Assembly: GCA_017557435.1 (NCBI GenBank)
Contig: JAFYYR010000029.1
Coordinates: forward strand, 62,001-126,000
DNA from: Pseudobutyrivibrio sp.
Lineage (GTDB): Bacteria > Bacillota > Clostridia > Lachnospirales > Lachnospiraceae
Direction: 5' to 3'
Length of the DNA stretch: 64,000 bases
Shown here: one piece after another, positions 1-7,871 of the stretch
How positions within the stretch are numbered: the first letter of the stretch is position 1
Layout of the letters: every line of letters starts with the position of its first letter
The notes under the pieces: model-generated
Databases searched by the model: none
Seen by the model: only the letters and a program-made list of their open reading frames with translations
What the model was told of the DNA's origin: nothing
Position numbers and translations under genes: made by a program

Positions 1-1181
1 GAGTTGAATCCATTGATGAGGTAGAAATCTTAAGACGAATCGATGAAAAGATATATAACGAAGAGGATTATAAAAAGGCTCTTAACTGGATAAAGACTGA
101 GTGCAAAAAGGGCTTTGATAAGAATCCAGATTTCGTAAAGAAAAGCGATGAGCAAAAGGAAAAGGATTGGGAATTTGTAGCCAAGATGGCAGTTATCATC
201 GAGGATTTGTATCAGGGCAATCCAAATCTTCCAGAGGGAAGAGAGGAGGAAGCTGTTGGTCACAATGCTATCTGTGGTGGATTCCAGGGACAGAGACAGT
301 GGACAGACCACTGGCCAAACTGTGATTTACCTGAGGCAGTTTTAAATACATCCTTTGACTGGAACGGAGCAAGAGAGCCATTTATTTTAGCAACTGAAAA
401 TGATGCACTTAATGGTCTTGGAATGCTTTTCATGAAGCTTCTTACAAACAGGGCTCAAATGTTTGCAGATGTTAGAACCTGCTGGAATACAGACTCTGTA
501 AAGAGAGTTACAGATTACACGCTTGAAGGCCATGCTAAGGAAGCTGATGGAATCATCCATCTTATTAACTCAGGAGCCTGCTGCTTAGATGCATCTGGCG
601 TGTGCAATGACAAGGATGGAAATCCATGTATTAAGCCTTGGTATGAAATCACAGAGGAAGATCAAAAGAAGATTATGAACGCTGTGGAGTGGTGTGAAGC
701 CGACAATGGTTACTTTAGAGGTGGCGGTTGGTCATCAAGATTTGAGACAAAGGTAGAGATGCCAGCCACAATGATCCGACTTAATCTTGTTAAAAACCTA
801 GGACCAGTTCTTCAGATTGCAGAAGGATGGACAGTGGCGCTTCCAGAAAAGGTTTCAGACACTCTCTGGAAGAGAACAGATTACACATGGCCATGTACAT
901 GGTTTACACCTAGATGTGACGGTAAAAAGGGAAGCCCATTTGAAAACGCATACAGCCTTATGAACAACTGGGGCGCAAATCATGGTGCTATTTCATACGG
1001 ACATATAGGCGCAGATATTATCACAATGGCTTCAATGCTTAGAATTCCAGTTTGCTTACACAATGTAGCAGATGAGGATATCTACAGACCAGCAGCTTGG
1101 AATGCATTTGGAGCAGATAAGGAAGGTCAGGATTTTAGAGCTTGTGCAGCTTATGGTCCACTTTACAAGACAGTTAGATAG
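1..1181 (+). CDS. fucI: L-fucose isomerase, C-terminal part (5' end outside window)
   Basis: The reading frame is open from base 3 with no start, so only the C-terminal ~390 residues are present. FucI interconverts L-fucose and L-fuculose in the cytoplasm using Mn2+. The family signatures are clear: GHNAI, GFQGQRQWTDHWPN, SFDWNGAREPF, ATENDALNG, FADVRT, then FRGGGWSSRF, GPVLQIAEGW, WGANHGAISYGHIGAD and a terminal GQDFRACAAYGPLYK block, all closely matching E. coli FucI. The gene is followed after ~100 bases by a LacI-type regulator, then by sugar kinase, dehydrogenase, aldolase and transporter genes, so it is probably the first step of a fucose-type pathway. D-arabinose isomerase activity is also known in this family. 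Confidence 0.95.
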   Translation, partial: VESIDEVEILRRIDEKIYNEEDYKKALNWIKTECKKGFDKNPDFVKKSDEQKEKDWEFVAKMAVIIEDLYQGNPNLPEGREEEAVGHNAICGGFQGQRQWTDHWPNCDLPEAVLNTSFDWNGAREPFILATENDALNGLGMLFMKLLTNRAQMFADVRTCWNTDSVKRVTDYTLEGHAKEADGIIHLINSGACCLDASGVCNDKDGNPCIKPWYEITEEDQKKIMNAVEWCEADNGYFRGGGWSSRFETKVEMPATMIRLNLVKNLGPVLQIAEGWTVALPEKVSDTLWKRTDYTWPCTWFTPRCDGKKGSPFENAYSLMNNWGANHGAISYGHIGADIITMASMLRIPVCLHNVADEDIYRPAAWNAFGADKEGQDFRACAAYGPLYKTVR

Positions 1182-1200
1182 TTAAAGGGAGTTTATTTAA

Positions 1201-1266
1201 ATGAGTTTGCCGGAAGCGAAGATGCTTCCGGCGGCTTTAAAAAGAAAAGCGAAACGGTTCGCTTGA
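1201..1266 (+). CDS. Possible 21-residue leader peptide before the LacI gene
   Basis: An ATG frame preceded by a plausible ribosome site (AAGGGAG, about 10 bases upstream) encodes MSLPEAKMLPAALKRKAKRFA and stops at 1264-1266, about 20 bases before the regulator's start. The hairpin at 1209-1232 and the operator-like palindrome at 1250-1261 lie inside it. The C-terminal half is very basic. It could be a regulatory leader, a decayed gene start, or chance. I recognise no family. Confidence 0.2.
   Translation: MSLPEAKMLPAALKRKAKRFA
1209..1232 (+). terminator. GC-rich 9-bp hairpin after fucI
   Basis: A perfect inverted repeat (GCCGGAAGC at 1209-1217, GCTTCCGGC at 1224-1232, six-base loop) follows fucI by ~28 bases. 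No clean T-run follows (GGCTTTAAAAAG), so it may act as an mRNA 3' stabiliser or weak attenuator rather than a strong terminator. Confidence 0.5.
1250..1261. promoter_or_regulatory. LacI-type operator-like palindrome before the regulator gene
   Basis: CGAAACGGTTCG at 1250-1261 differs at one base from the perfect CGAAACGTTTCG palindrome at 5955-5966. It sits inside a 7-bp inverted repeat (AAGCGAA/TTCGCTT) and 25 bases before the regulator's TTG start. By inference it is an autoregulatory operator for the LacI protein encoded next. Confidence 0.5.
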
Positions 1267-1286
1267 GTTTCGGGGAGGAAGAGCAA

Positions 1287-2288
1287 TTGCCATCAACGAT
1301 TAGGGACATAAAGGAACGAACAGGATTATCACTTGCCACTATTTCAAAATATCTAAATGGTGGAAATGTTTTACCGGAAAACAAAGAGAAAATCGAGGAG
1401 GCCATTAAGGAGCTGAACTACCAGGTAAATGAAATGGCAAGGGGCCTGGTTACCAATAAGACCCGTTCCATTGGAGTGCTTGTTCACAATGTGGCCAGTA
1501 TATTCTGCGGATTGCTTCTTAGGTACATAGGAGATGTGCTTAAGGACAATGGCTACAGCATGATTATTTGTGACGCCAGAGATGATGAGGCTAATCAGGC
1601 TGAAAGCATACAGTTTCTCTTATCCAAGAAAGTGGATGGAATAATTGTGATTCCTGTTGCTGACAAGGGAGAATTTTTAAAGCCTGCAGTGTCGGCAAAA
1701 GTGCCCGTGGTTTTGCTGGATAGATCACTTCGTAATTGCGATTTTGACTGTGTGAGAATCAACAACAGAGAGGCAGCCTATAAAGCAACAAATGAGCTTT
1801 TGAAAAATGGACACAAGAAAAATGCAGTTATCTACTCGGCACATAATTACACAGGTTTGCAGAGATATAGGGGCTTTTTAGAAGCCCTAGAGGATGCAGG
1901 ACTTACTGTTGAAAAGGATTTTGACAAACCGGGATTTCATTCTATAGAGCATGGATATGAAAGCATGAAACAGCTTCTTGCTCTTAAGAACAAACCTACA
2001 GGAGTTTTTACAACCAACTATGAAGTAACACTTGGTGCAGTTATGGCGGTAAACGAATCCAAGTATTCATGTCCTGAGGATATTTCAATAATGGGCTTTG
2101 ATAACTTGATTTTGACTCATATTGTCCAGCCCAAGATGACCATGGTGGTGCAGCCTATGAAGGAGATGGGACAAAGAGCGGCAAACCTAATTTTAAAAAG
2201 GATAGCTGAAAAGGACCATGAACCTCCAATTGAATATATTCTTGGCACAAAAATTGAAAAGGGAAATTCAATAAAAAAGCTTAAGTAG
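1287..2288 (+). CDS. LacI family transcriptional regulator
   Basis: A 333-residue repressor of the LacI/GalR family. The N-terminal helix-turn-helix (TIRDIKERTGLSLATISKYLNGG) and hinge (NYQVNEMARGL) are intact. They are followed by the periplasmic-binding-protein-like sensor domain (SIGVLVHNV, DGIIVIPV, VVLLDRS, then a C-terminal DISIMGFDN block). I prefer the TTG at 1287 because GGGGAGG lies eight bases upstream; an earlier TTG at 1263 has no ribosome site and would overlap the operator-like palindrome. The gene lies between fucI and the kinase, so it most likely senses a pathway sugar and represses this operon through the palindromes at 1250 and 5955. The ligand is not readable from sequence. 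Confidence 0.92.
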   Translation: MPSTIRDIKERTGLSLATISKYLNGGNVLPENKEKIEEAIKELNYQVNEMARGLVTNKTRSIGVLVHNVASIFCGLLLRYIGDVLKDNGYSMIICDARDDEANQAESIQFLLSKKVDGIIVIPVADKGEFLKPAVSAKVPVVLLDRSLRNCDFDCVRINNREAAYKATNELLKNGHKKNAVIYSAHNYTGLQRYRGFLEALEDAGLTVEKDFDKPGFHSIEHGYESMKQLLALKNKPTGVFTTNYEVTLGAVMAVNESKYSCPEDISIMGFDNLILTHIVQPKMTMVVQPMKEMGQRAANLILKRIAEKDHEPPIEYILGTKIEKGNSIKKLK

Positions 2289-2304
2289 TAGAGGGAAAAA
2301 TGTT

Positions 2305-3786
2305 ATGGGAGCAAAATTACTGGGAATAGATATAGGTACATCTGCTTGTAAAATAGCTGTTTTCGATGAGGATGGAACAGTTATTTCGCAGGTTAATGAA
2401 TCTTACGGCGTCTACTATCCACATCCTGGATTCGTAGAGCAGGACCCAAATGAATGGTGGAAGGCCATAGTTAAGGGAATAGGAGAGGTATTTGCAGACA
2501 AAAAAGTATCTCCTGAGGAAATCAAGGGAATCGGTGTAGATGGACAGAGCTGGTCAGCAATTCCTGTAGATAAAGATGGAAATGTACTTTACAATACACC
2601 GATTTGGATGGATACCCGCTCAAGAGATATTTGTGAAAAGGTAAATGAAAAGCTTGGTGAAGATAGGATTTTTAATGTGGCTGGCAATAAATTTTTACCA
2701 AGTTATACCACTCCAAAGATGCTTTGGTTTAAGGAAAATAAGCCTGATATTTTTGAAAAGACATTTAAATTTTTGCAGAGCAACAGCTTTATCGTTTATA
2801 AGCTCACGGGAAAAATGAGTCAGGATTTATCCCAAGGATATGGAATTCACTTTTTCGATTGTCATGAGCTGTTTTATGACAGCGATTTGGCTGAGGAACT
2901 GGGGCTTTCAGTTGATTTGGTGCCTCACCTATATGAATGTGATGAGGTGGTAGGTCAGGTCTCAAAGGAAGCTGCAGAATTAACAGGACTAATGGAGGGG
3001 ACTCCTGTAGTAGCAGGAGGACTTGATGCGGCTTGTGGCGCTCTTGGGGCAGGAGTTTACAAGACAGGTCAGACCCAGGAACAGGGCGGACAGGCTGGAG
3101 GCATGAGCATTTGTCTGAATAAGGCGATGGCTCATAAGGACTTGATTTTAAGCCCTCATGTAGTACCTGGAATGTGGCTTTTACAGGGCGGAACTGTTGG
3201 AGGCGGCGGAGCCCTTAGATGGTTTAGGCAGGAGTTTGGCAAGAATGAAAGCTTTGATGAGCTAACTAAGGAGGCTGAGCTTGTTCCTGTAGGCTCCGAT
3301 GGAGTTACATTTTTACCTTATATGTCAGGTGAACGTTCTCCAATCTGGAATCCAGATGCCAAGGGAGTGTTCTACGGACTTTCCTTTGATAAGACAAGGG
3401 CTGATATGACTAGAGCGGTCCTTGAGGGAGTGGCATTTTCACTGGAGCACAACCTCAGAGTTGCCAAGGAGACAGGTGCAAAAGTAGAGGTGCTTAACTC
3501 TATGGGAGGTTCAGCTAATTCAAAGCTTTGGACTCAGATAAAGGCAGATGTTACAGGCTGTCGAATTGTAGTACCGGCATCAGATACAGCAACAACACTA
3601 GGAGCTGTTATCTTAGCTGGAATAGGAACAGGAATCTATAGCTCTTATGAGCAGGCGGTGAAGAAAACAATCAATATCGAAAGGGTTCATGAGCCGAACC
3701 TGGAGAATCACAGAGCCTACGAAAAGAGCATGGAATTATATTTAGAACTCTACGGAGATCTAAGGGAAACATTTAGCAAATATTAG
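2305..3786 (+). CDS. FGGY family carbohydrate kinase (xylulokinase-like, probable fuculokinase role)
   Basis: A 493-residue sugar kinase with the ATPase fold of the FGGY family. It has an N-terminal phosphate-1 motif (GIDIGTSACKIAVFD), VDGQSWSAIPVD and IWMDTRSRD in the sugar-binding lobe, a central GGLDAACGALGAGV block, and a C-terminal adenosine motif (NSMGGSANSKLWTQIKADV). Overall it resembles XylB more than FucK, but the usual XylB GLSGQMHG segment is GVDGQSWS here, so the substrate probably differs from D-xylulose. Next to fucI, phosphorylation of L-fuculose is the simplest guess. GAGGG lies nine bases before the ATG at 2305; a competing ATG at 2300 is out of frame. It is closely followed by the dehydrogenase gene, apparently in the same transcript. 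Confidence 0.88.
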   Translation: MGAKLLGIDIGTSACKIAVFDEDGTVISQVNESYGVYYPHPGFVEQDPNEWWKAIVKGIGEVFADKKVSPEEIKGIGVDGQSWSAIPVDKDGNVLYNTPIWMDTRSRDICEKVNEKLGEDRIFNVAGNKFLPSYTTPKMLWFKENKPDIFEKTFKFLQSNSFIVYKLTGKMSQDLSQGYGIHFFDCHELFYDSDLAEELGLSVDLVPHLYECDEVVGQVSKEAAELTGLMEGTPVVAGGLDAACGALGAGVYKTGQTQEQGGQAGGMSICLNKAMAHKDLILSPHVVPGMWLLQGGTVGGGGALRWFRQEFGKNESFDELTKEAELVPVGSDGVTFLPYMSGERSPIWNPDAKGVFYGLSFDKTRADMTRAVLEGVAFSLEHNLRVAKETGAKVEVLNSMGGSANSKLWTQIKADVTGCRIVVPASDTATTLGAVILAGIGTGIYSSYEQAVKKTINIERVHEPNLENHRAYEKSMELYLELYGDLRETFSKY

Positions 3787-3797
3787 GAGAAGATGAG

Positions 3798-4847
3798 ATG
3801 AAAGCAGGAGTTGTACATGCAAGAGATGATATCAGATTTGAGGATATCAAAAAGCCAGAGATTGAGCCTGGCAAGGTAATTGTAAAGGTTAAATACACAG
3901 GTATTTGTGGCTCAGATGTTCCTAGAGTAAATGGAGATGCATGCCATTACTATCCAAATGTACTAGGTCATGAGTTCTCTGGTGTGGTAGATGAAGTTGG
4001 CGAAGGCGTTACTACGCTTAAAAAGGGAGACAAGGTGGCAGGTGTTCCACTTGTTCCATGTATGAAATGTGCTGATTGCCAAAAGGGAGATTATTCACTT
4101 TGCAAGCATTATAGCTTTATTGGTTCCCGTGAATTTGGAAGTTTTGCAGAATATGTTCAGGTACCTGAAAAGAATGCGGTTAAGTTTGCAGATGATGTGC
4201 CTTTTGAGCAGGGAGCACTTTTTGAGCCAGCCACTGTAGCCCTTCATGGACTTAGAAGAGTTTCTTACAAAGGCGGTAAAACAGTTGCCATTTTAGGTGG
4301 CGGAACAATCGGTATGATGACTGCCCAGTGGGCAAAAATCTTTGGAGCAAAGTCAGTTACAGTATTTGACATTGTAGATGAAAGACTTGACCTTGCAAAG
4401 AGACTTGGAGCAGATTACGGGGTTAATTCAGGCAAGCCAGACTTTATGGATCAGGTAAATGAAATAACAGGTGGCCGTGGTTTTGACTATGTATATGAGA
4501 CAGCAGGCAACACTATCACAATGAAGTTGGCATTTAAGCTTGCAGCAAATAAAGCAGGTGTTTGCTTTATCGGAACTCCTACAAAAGAGCTGTCATTTAC
4601 AGTTGATGAGTGGGAGGCAATCAACAGAAAAGAATTTATTCTGACTGGTTCATGGATGAGCTATTCAGCACCATTCCCTGGAGATGAGTGGGAACTTACA
4701 GCTCATTATTTCAGCACTGGTCAGCTTAAATATGATGATTCATTCATCTTTAAGAAAATGCCACTATCACAGATCGCTGATGCTTTTGAAATGTTCAAGA
4801 CACCAGGACTTGTGAAGGGCAAGATACTAATTGATAGCGAACAATAA
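3798..4847 (+). CDS. Zinc-dependent medium-chain alcohol/polyol dehydrogenase
   Basis: A 349-residue MDR-family NAD(P)-dependent dehydrogenase. Catalytic zinc ligands are visible as Cys37 (GICGSD) and His58-Glu59 (LGHEF). The structural zinc site is complete with Cys88, Cys91, Cys94 and Cys102. The Rossmann motif follows (AILGGGTIGMM, about residue 165). The layout is close to galactitol-1-phosphate 5-dehydrogenase and sorbitol dehydrogenase. It lies 11 bases after the kinase. In this operon it might oxidise a polyol or reduce lactaldehyde. Sequence alone does not fix the substrate. Confidence 0.88.
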   Translation: MKAGVVHARDDIRFEDIKKPEIEPGKVIVKVKYTGICGSDVPRVNGDACHYYPNVLGHEFSGVVDEVGEGVTTLKKGDKVAGVPLVPCMKCADCQKGDYSLCKHYSFIGSREFGSFAEYVQVPEKNAVKFADDVPFEQGALFEPATVALHGLRRVSYKGGKTVAILGGGTIGMMTAQWAKIFGAKSVTVFDIVDERLDLAKRLGADYGVNSGKPDFMDQVNEITGGRGFDYVYETAGNTITMKLAFKLAANKAGVCFIGTPTKELSFTVDEWEAINRKEFILTGSWMSYSAPFPGDEWELTAHYFSTGQLKYDDSFIFKKMPLSQIADAFEMFKTPGLVKGKILIDSEQ

Positions 4848-4867
4848 TATTTAGAAAGGGAGATAAA

Positions 4868-5872
4868 ATGGACGCAACAAAAGTACCTCAGATTACATTA
4901 AACACTGGCGACAAAGTGCCATGTGTCGGACTTGGAACCTTTGGTTCAGACAGATTTGATGCTGATGAAGTATCAAATGCTGTGGCAGGAGCTATCAGAG
5001 CAGGATATAGAATGATTGACTGTGCAGCCTGCTATGGCAATGAAAAAGAAATTGGAAAAGTCATTGAAGATGCCCTTAAAGAGGGAGTATGTGAGAGAAA
5101 AGACATGTATATCATGACGAAGGTTTGGAATGATATGCACAGACAGTGTGAGGCAAGTGCAAGAAAGAGTATTGCAGATTTGAGATGTGAGTATATTGAC
5201 TTGTTTTTTATTCACTGGCCATTCCCAAATTATCATGCACCACATTGTGATGTAACATCAAGAAATCCTGATTCTAAGCCATTTTCAGTGGAGGAGTTTA
5301 TGGATACATACAGACAGTGCGAAGCTTTAGTTAAAAAGGGAATCGTAAGACATATTGGTATTTCTAATATGACAATTCCAAAGCTTGAGCAGGTTATTGA
5401 TAAGTTTGAGATTAAGCCAGTTGCATGTGAGATTGAGCTTCATCCATGTATGCAGCAACAGGAGCTTTTTGATTATCTTGTAGCCCATGATATTCAGCCA
5501 GTTGGATACATGCCAATGGGTTCTCCAATGAGACCAGAGCGCGATATGGAGCCAGATGATATTGCAGACTTACAGTTGCCTGAGATGAAGAAGATTGCTG
5601 AAGCACATGGGGTTCATCCAGCAATCATTGCTCTTAAGTGGGCAGTTCAAAGAGGGCAGATACCAATTCCATTTTCTATTCATAACTATGTAGCTAACTT
5701 AGAGTGCACAGTTACTGAGCCTCTGACAGATGAGGAGATGGAGATAATTGCTGGTCTTGAGAAGAATAATCGACTTGTAAAGGGGCAGGTTTTCCTGTGG
5801 CCAGGAGCAAAAGATTGGCATGATTTATGGGACGAGGATGGAACAATCAAGGATTGTCCAGATGCAGTTTAG
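4868..5872 (+). CDS. Aldo/keto reductase
   Basis: A 334-residue NADPH-dependent TIM-barrel reductase of the aldose reductase type. The catalytic tetrad can be read as Asp and Tyr in MIDCAACYGNEKEIG, Lys in MYIMTKVW and His in LFFIHWPFP. HIGISNMTIPKLEQ and the C-terminal cofactor region (IPIPFSIHN) are also present, though the usual IPKS is altered to IPFS. A plausible job beside a fucose pathway is reduction of L-lactaldehyde to 1,2-propanediol, since no iron-type FucO is seen here. That is inference from position. AAAGGGAG precedes the ATG, and the gene ends before a new promoter at 5936. Confidence 0.88.
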   Translation: MDATKVPQITLNTGDKVPCVGLGTFGSDRFDADEVSNAVAGAIRAGYRMIDCAACYGNEKEIGKVIEDALKEGVCERKDMYIMTKVWNDMHRQCEASARKSIADLRCEYIDLFFIHWPFPNYHAPHCDVTSRNPDSKPFSVEEFMDTYRQCEALVKKGIVRHIGISNMTIPKLEQVIDKFEIKPVACEIELHPCMQQQELFDYLVAHDIQPVGYMPMGSPMRPERDMEPDDIADLQLPEMKKIAEAHGVHPAIIALKWAVQRGQIPIPFSIHNYVANLECTVTEPLTDEEMEIIAGLEKNNRLVKGQVFLWPGAKDWHDLWDEDGTIKDCPDAV

Positions 5873-5932
5873 TTAAAAGTGAATATAGTCATATTTTTTT
5901 ACAAGATATTGCCTGTAAATAGATATGGCATG

Positions 5933-5966
5933 TGGGATAATACATACATGAGGACGAAACGTTTCG
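5933..5966 (+). promoter_or_regulatory. Extended -10 promoter with perfect LacI-type operator
   Basis: TGGGATAAT (5933-5941) is an extended -10 element, which would place the transcription start near 5948. The perfect 12-bp palindrome CGAAACGTTTCG at 5955-5966 lies just inside the transcript, a classic repression position. The aldolase ATG follows 46 bases later behind GGGAGGAGG. No good -35 hexamer is apparent, as is common for extended -10 promoters. Confidence 0.7.
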
Positions 5967-6011
5967 CCTATGAGCGGTAGTTCTCATAACCTGGGAGGAG
6001 GTTATTAAAAA

Positions 6012-6860
6012 ATGGCACTTGTTACTTCTAAAGAAATGATGAGTAAAGCTGATAAAAACGGATATGCCATTGGGGCATTTAACGTTGAGAACATGGAGAT
6101 GGTGATGGCAGTAATTAAGGCATGCGAGGAATTGAATTCTCCAGCAATCCTTCAGACTACACCATCAACTGTTAAATATGCAGGACTTGATTTGTACGTT
6201 GCAAATGTAGCAGCGGCAGCAAATAAGGCTTCGGTTCCAATTGCACTTCATTTGGACCATGGCAATAGTTTTGATCTTGCTATGCAGGCTCTAAAGGCAG
6301 GATATACATCAATTATGATTGACGGTTCAAAGGAACCATTTGAGGAAAACATAGCAGTGTCAAAAAAAGTGGCAGATGCATGTAAGCCAAATGGTATTCC
6401 AGTTGAGGCAGAGCTTGGAAAGGTCGGGGGCAAGGAAGACGACCTAGAGTGCAATGATCCAGGATACACAGATCCTGAAGATGCAGTGAAATTCGTTGAG
6501 GAGACAGGAATTACATCACTTGCAGTTGCCATTGGAACAGCCCACGGAATTTACAAGGGCGAGCCAAAGCTTGATTTAGACAGACTTACAGAGATTAGAA
6601 AAGTAGTTAACATTCCACTTGTTTTACACGGTGCTTCTGGTGTTCCAGATGAGACAGTTAAGGAATGTATAAAGAGGGGTATAAGCAAAGTTAATTTCGC
6701 AACAGAACTTAGAATTGCTTATAGCGACGGTATAAAAGAATATCTTAAGGACAATCCACAGGCCTTTGATCCTAAGAAATACGATGCAGCTGGTATGGAG
6801 AAGGTTACTGAGCTGGTAAAGAAAAAGATCAAGGTATGTGGCAGCGAAAATAAGGCTTAA
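6012..6860 (+). CDS. Class II (zinc) ketose-phosphate aldolase, GatY/KbaY/Fba-like
   Basis: A 282-residue metal-dependent aldolase. It begins with the family N-terminus (GYAIGAFNVENMEM) and carries the catalytic Asp82 with zinc ligand His83 in LHLDHGNS. EAELGKVGGKEDD follows, then GTAHGIY and LHGASG with two further zinc histidines, and a DHAP phosphate-binding end (KVNFATELR). The family cleaves fructose-1,6- or tagatose-1,6-bisphosphate to DHAP plus an aldehyde. Here it sits at the head of a sugar importer operon downstream of fucI, and no AraD-like FucA is visible. It may therefore have been recruited to split fuculose-1-phosphate or a related ketose phosphate. The chemistry is sure; the substrate is not. 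Confidence 0.9.
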   Translation: MALVTSKEMMSKADKNGYAIGAFNVENMEMVMAVIKACEELNSPAILQTTPSTVKYAGLDLYVANVAAAANKASVPIALHLDHGNSFDLAMQALKAGYTSIMIDGSKEPFEENIAVSKKVADACKPNGIPVEAELGKVGGKEDDLECNDPGYTDPEDAVKFVEETGITSLAVAIGTAHGIYKGEPKLDLDRLTEIRKVVNIPLVLHGASGVPDETVKECIKRGISKVNFATELRIAYSDGIKEYLKDNPQAFDPKKYDAAGMEKVTELVKKKIKVCGSENKA

Positions 6861-6883
6861 ATATTCGATTGGGGGAATAAAAA

Positions 6884-7855
6884 TTGGATAAGATTAAACA
6901 AAATCCTATTGTTAAAAAACTGGGATTTAACAGAATTGTACTGGTGTTTGTTATCCTTTTAATGTACACGCTGTTTTGTGTGGCCACAGGAGGAAACTTC
7001 GCAGGACTTCCTAGAATTCTTAGTGCACTTAATTATGCATACTTTTTAGGTTTCCTGTCACTTGGGGTAACATTTGTAATCGCTACTGGAGGTATTGATT
7101 TTTCAATTGGACCTGTAATGTTTTGTGCGGCACTTATCTCTGGATACAGCCTTACAAGCCTTGGGGTTCCAATGGGACTTGCTCTTTTGATTAGCGTGTT
7201 CGTAGGTTTTTGCTTCGGTTTGTTTAATGGATACTTGGTTGCCTACTGGTCAGTGCCACCATTTATCGTATCAATGGCAAGCATGAACATAGCAAAGGGT
7301 GTGGCATCCGTATTTACGAAGACACAGTCAGTGTCATGGCCACAGCTTGCAGCGGGAGGTTGGTTTAGACAGCTTGTTAAAATCGGAAACTTCCCAGTAG
7401 GACTTGTAATATTTGTTTTGGTGGCAATTGTTTGTGCTTTGCTTTTAAACAAGACTAAGCCAGGAAGATACATCCTATGTCTTGGAAGCAATAGGGAAGC
7501 AGTTAGACTTTCAGGTGTTAACACTAAAAAATGGGAAATGCTTGCCTACGTTATATGTGGTGTTTTAGTTGGTATCGCAGCTATTTTCTTTGTAGGTGCA
7601 TACACAACTGTTCAGCCAGGATATGGTGATCAGTACAACAACGAAGCTATTGCAGGATGTGTTATGGGAGGTACATCAATGGCCGGTGGCCTTGCTTCCA
7701 TAAGTGGTACAGTAATCGGCGTTTTCATAATCGCACTTTTGCAGGAAGGTATTCTTGCTCTTGGATTCACCAAAGATTATCAGCTGATTATTACAGGTAT
7801 CATTGTAATAGTTGCCGTATATGCGGATGTTGTTGCAAGACGTAGAAAGAATTAA
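6884..7855 (+). CDS. Sugar ABC transporter permease 1 (RbsC-like)
   Basis: A 323-residue inner-membrane permease of the ribose/galactose (BPD_transp_2) type with eight or more hydrophobic helices. Family hallmarks include ATGGIDFSIGPVM, FGLFNGYLVAYWSVPPFIVS, GRYILCLGSNREAVRLSG and a final GGTSMAGGLASISGTVIG block. Translation starts at TTG 6884 behind GGGGGAAT. It lies immediately before the ATPase gene, and a second, different permease follows that ATPase, so the transmembrane unit is probably a heterodimer rather than the usual homodimer. Confidence 0.92.
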   Translation: MDKIKQNPIVKKLGFNRIVLVFVILLMYTLFCVATGGNFAGLPRILSALNYAYFLGFLSLGVTFVIATGGIDFSIGPVMFCAALISGYSLTSLGVPMGLALLISVFVGFCFGLFNGYLVAYWSVPPFIVSMASMNIAKGVASVFTKTQSVSWPQLAAGGWFRQLVKIGNFPVGLVIFVLVAIVCALLLNKTKPGRYILCLGSNREAVRLSGVNTKKWEMLAYVICGVLVGIAAIFFVGAYTTVQPGYGDQYNNEAIAGCVMGGTSMAGGLASISGTVIGVFIIALLQEGILALGFTKDYQLIITGIIVIVAVYADVVARRRKN

Positions 7856-7871
7856 CCAGGAGGGGGATAAA

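Noticed and set aside
7812..7871. 20-codon N-terminal extension of the RbsA-like ATPase
   Set aside because: It overlaps the permease gene, and the ATG at 7872 has AGGAGGGGG at good spacing.
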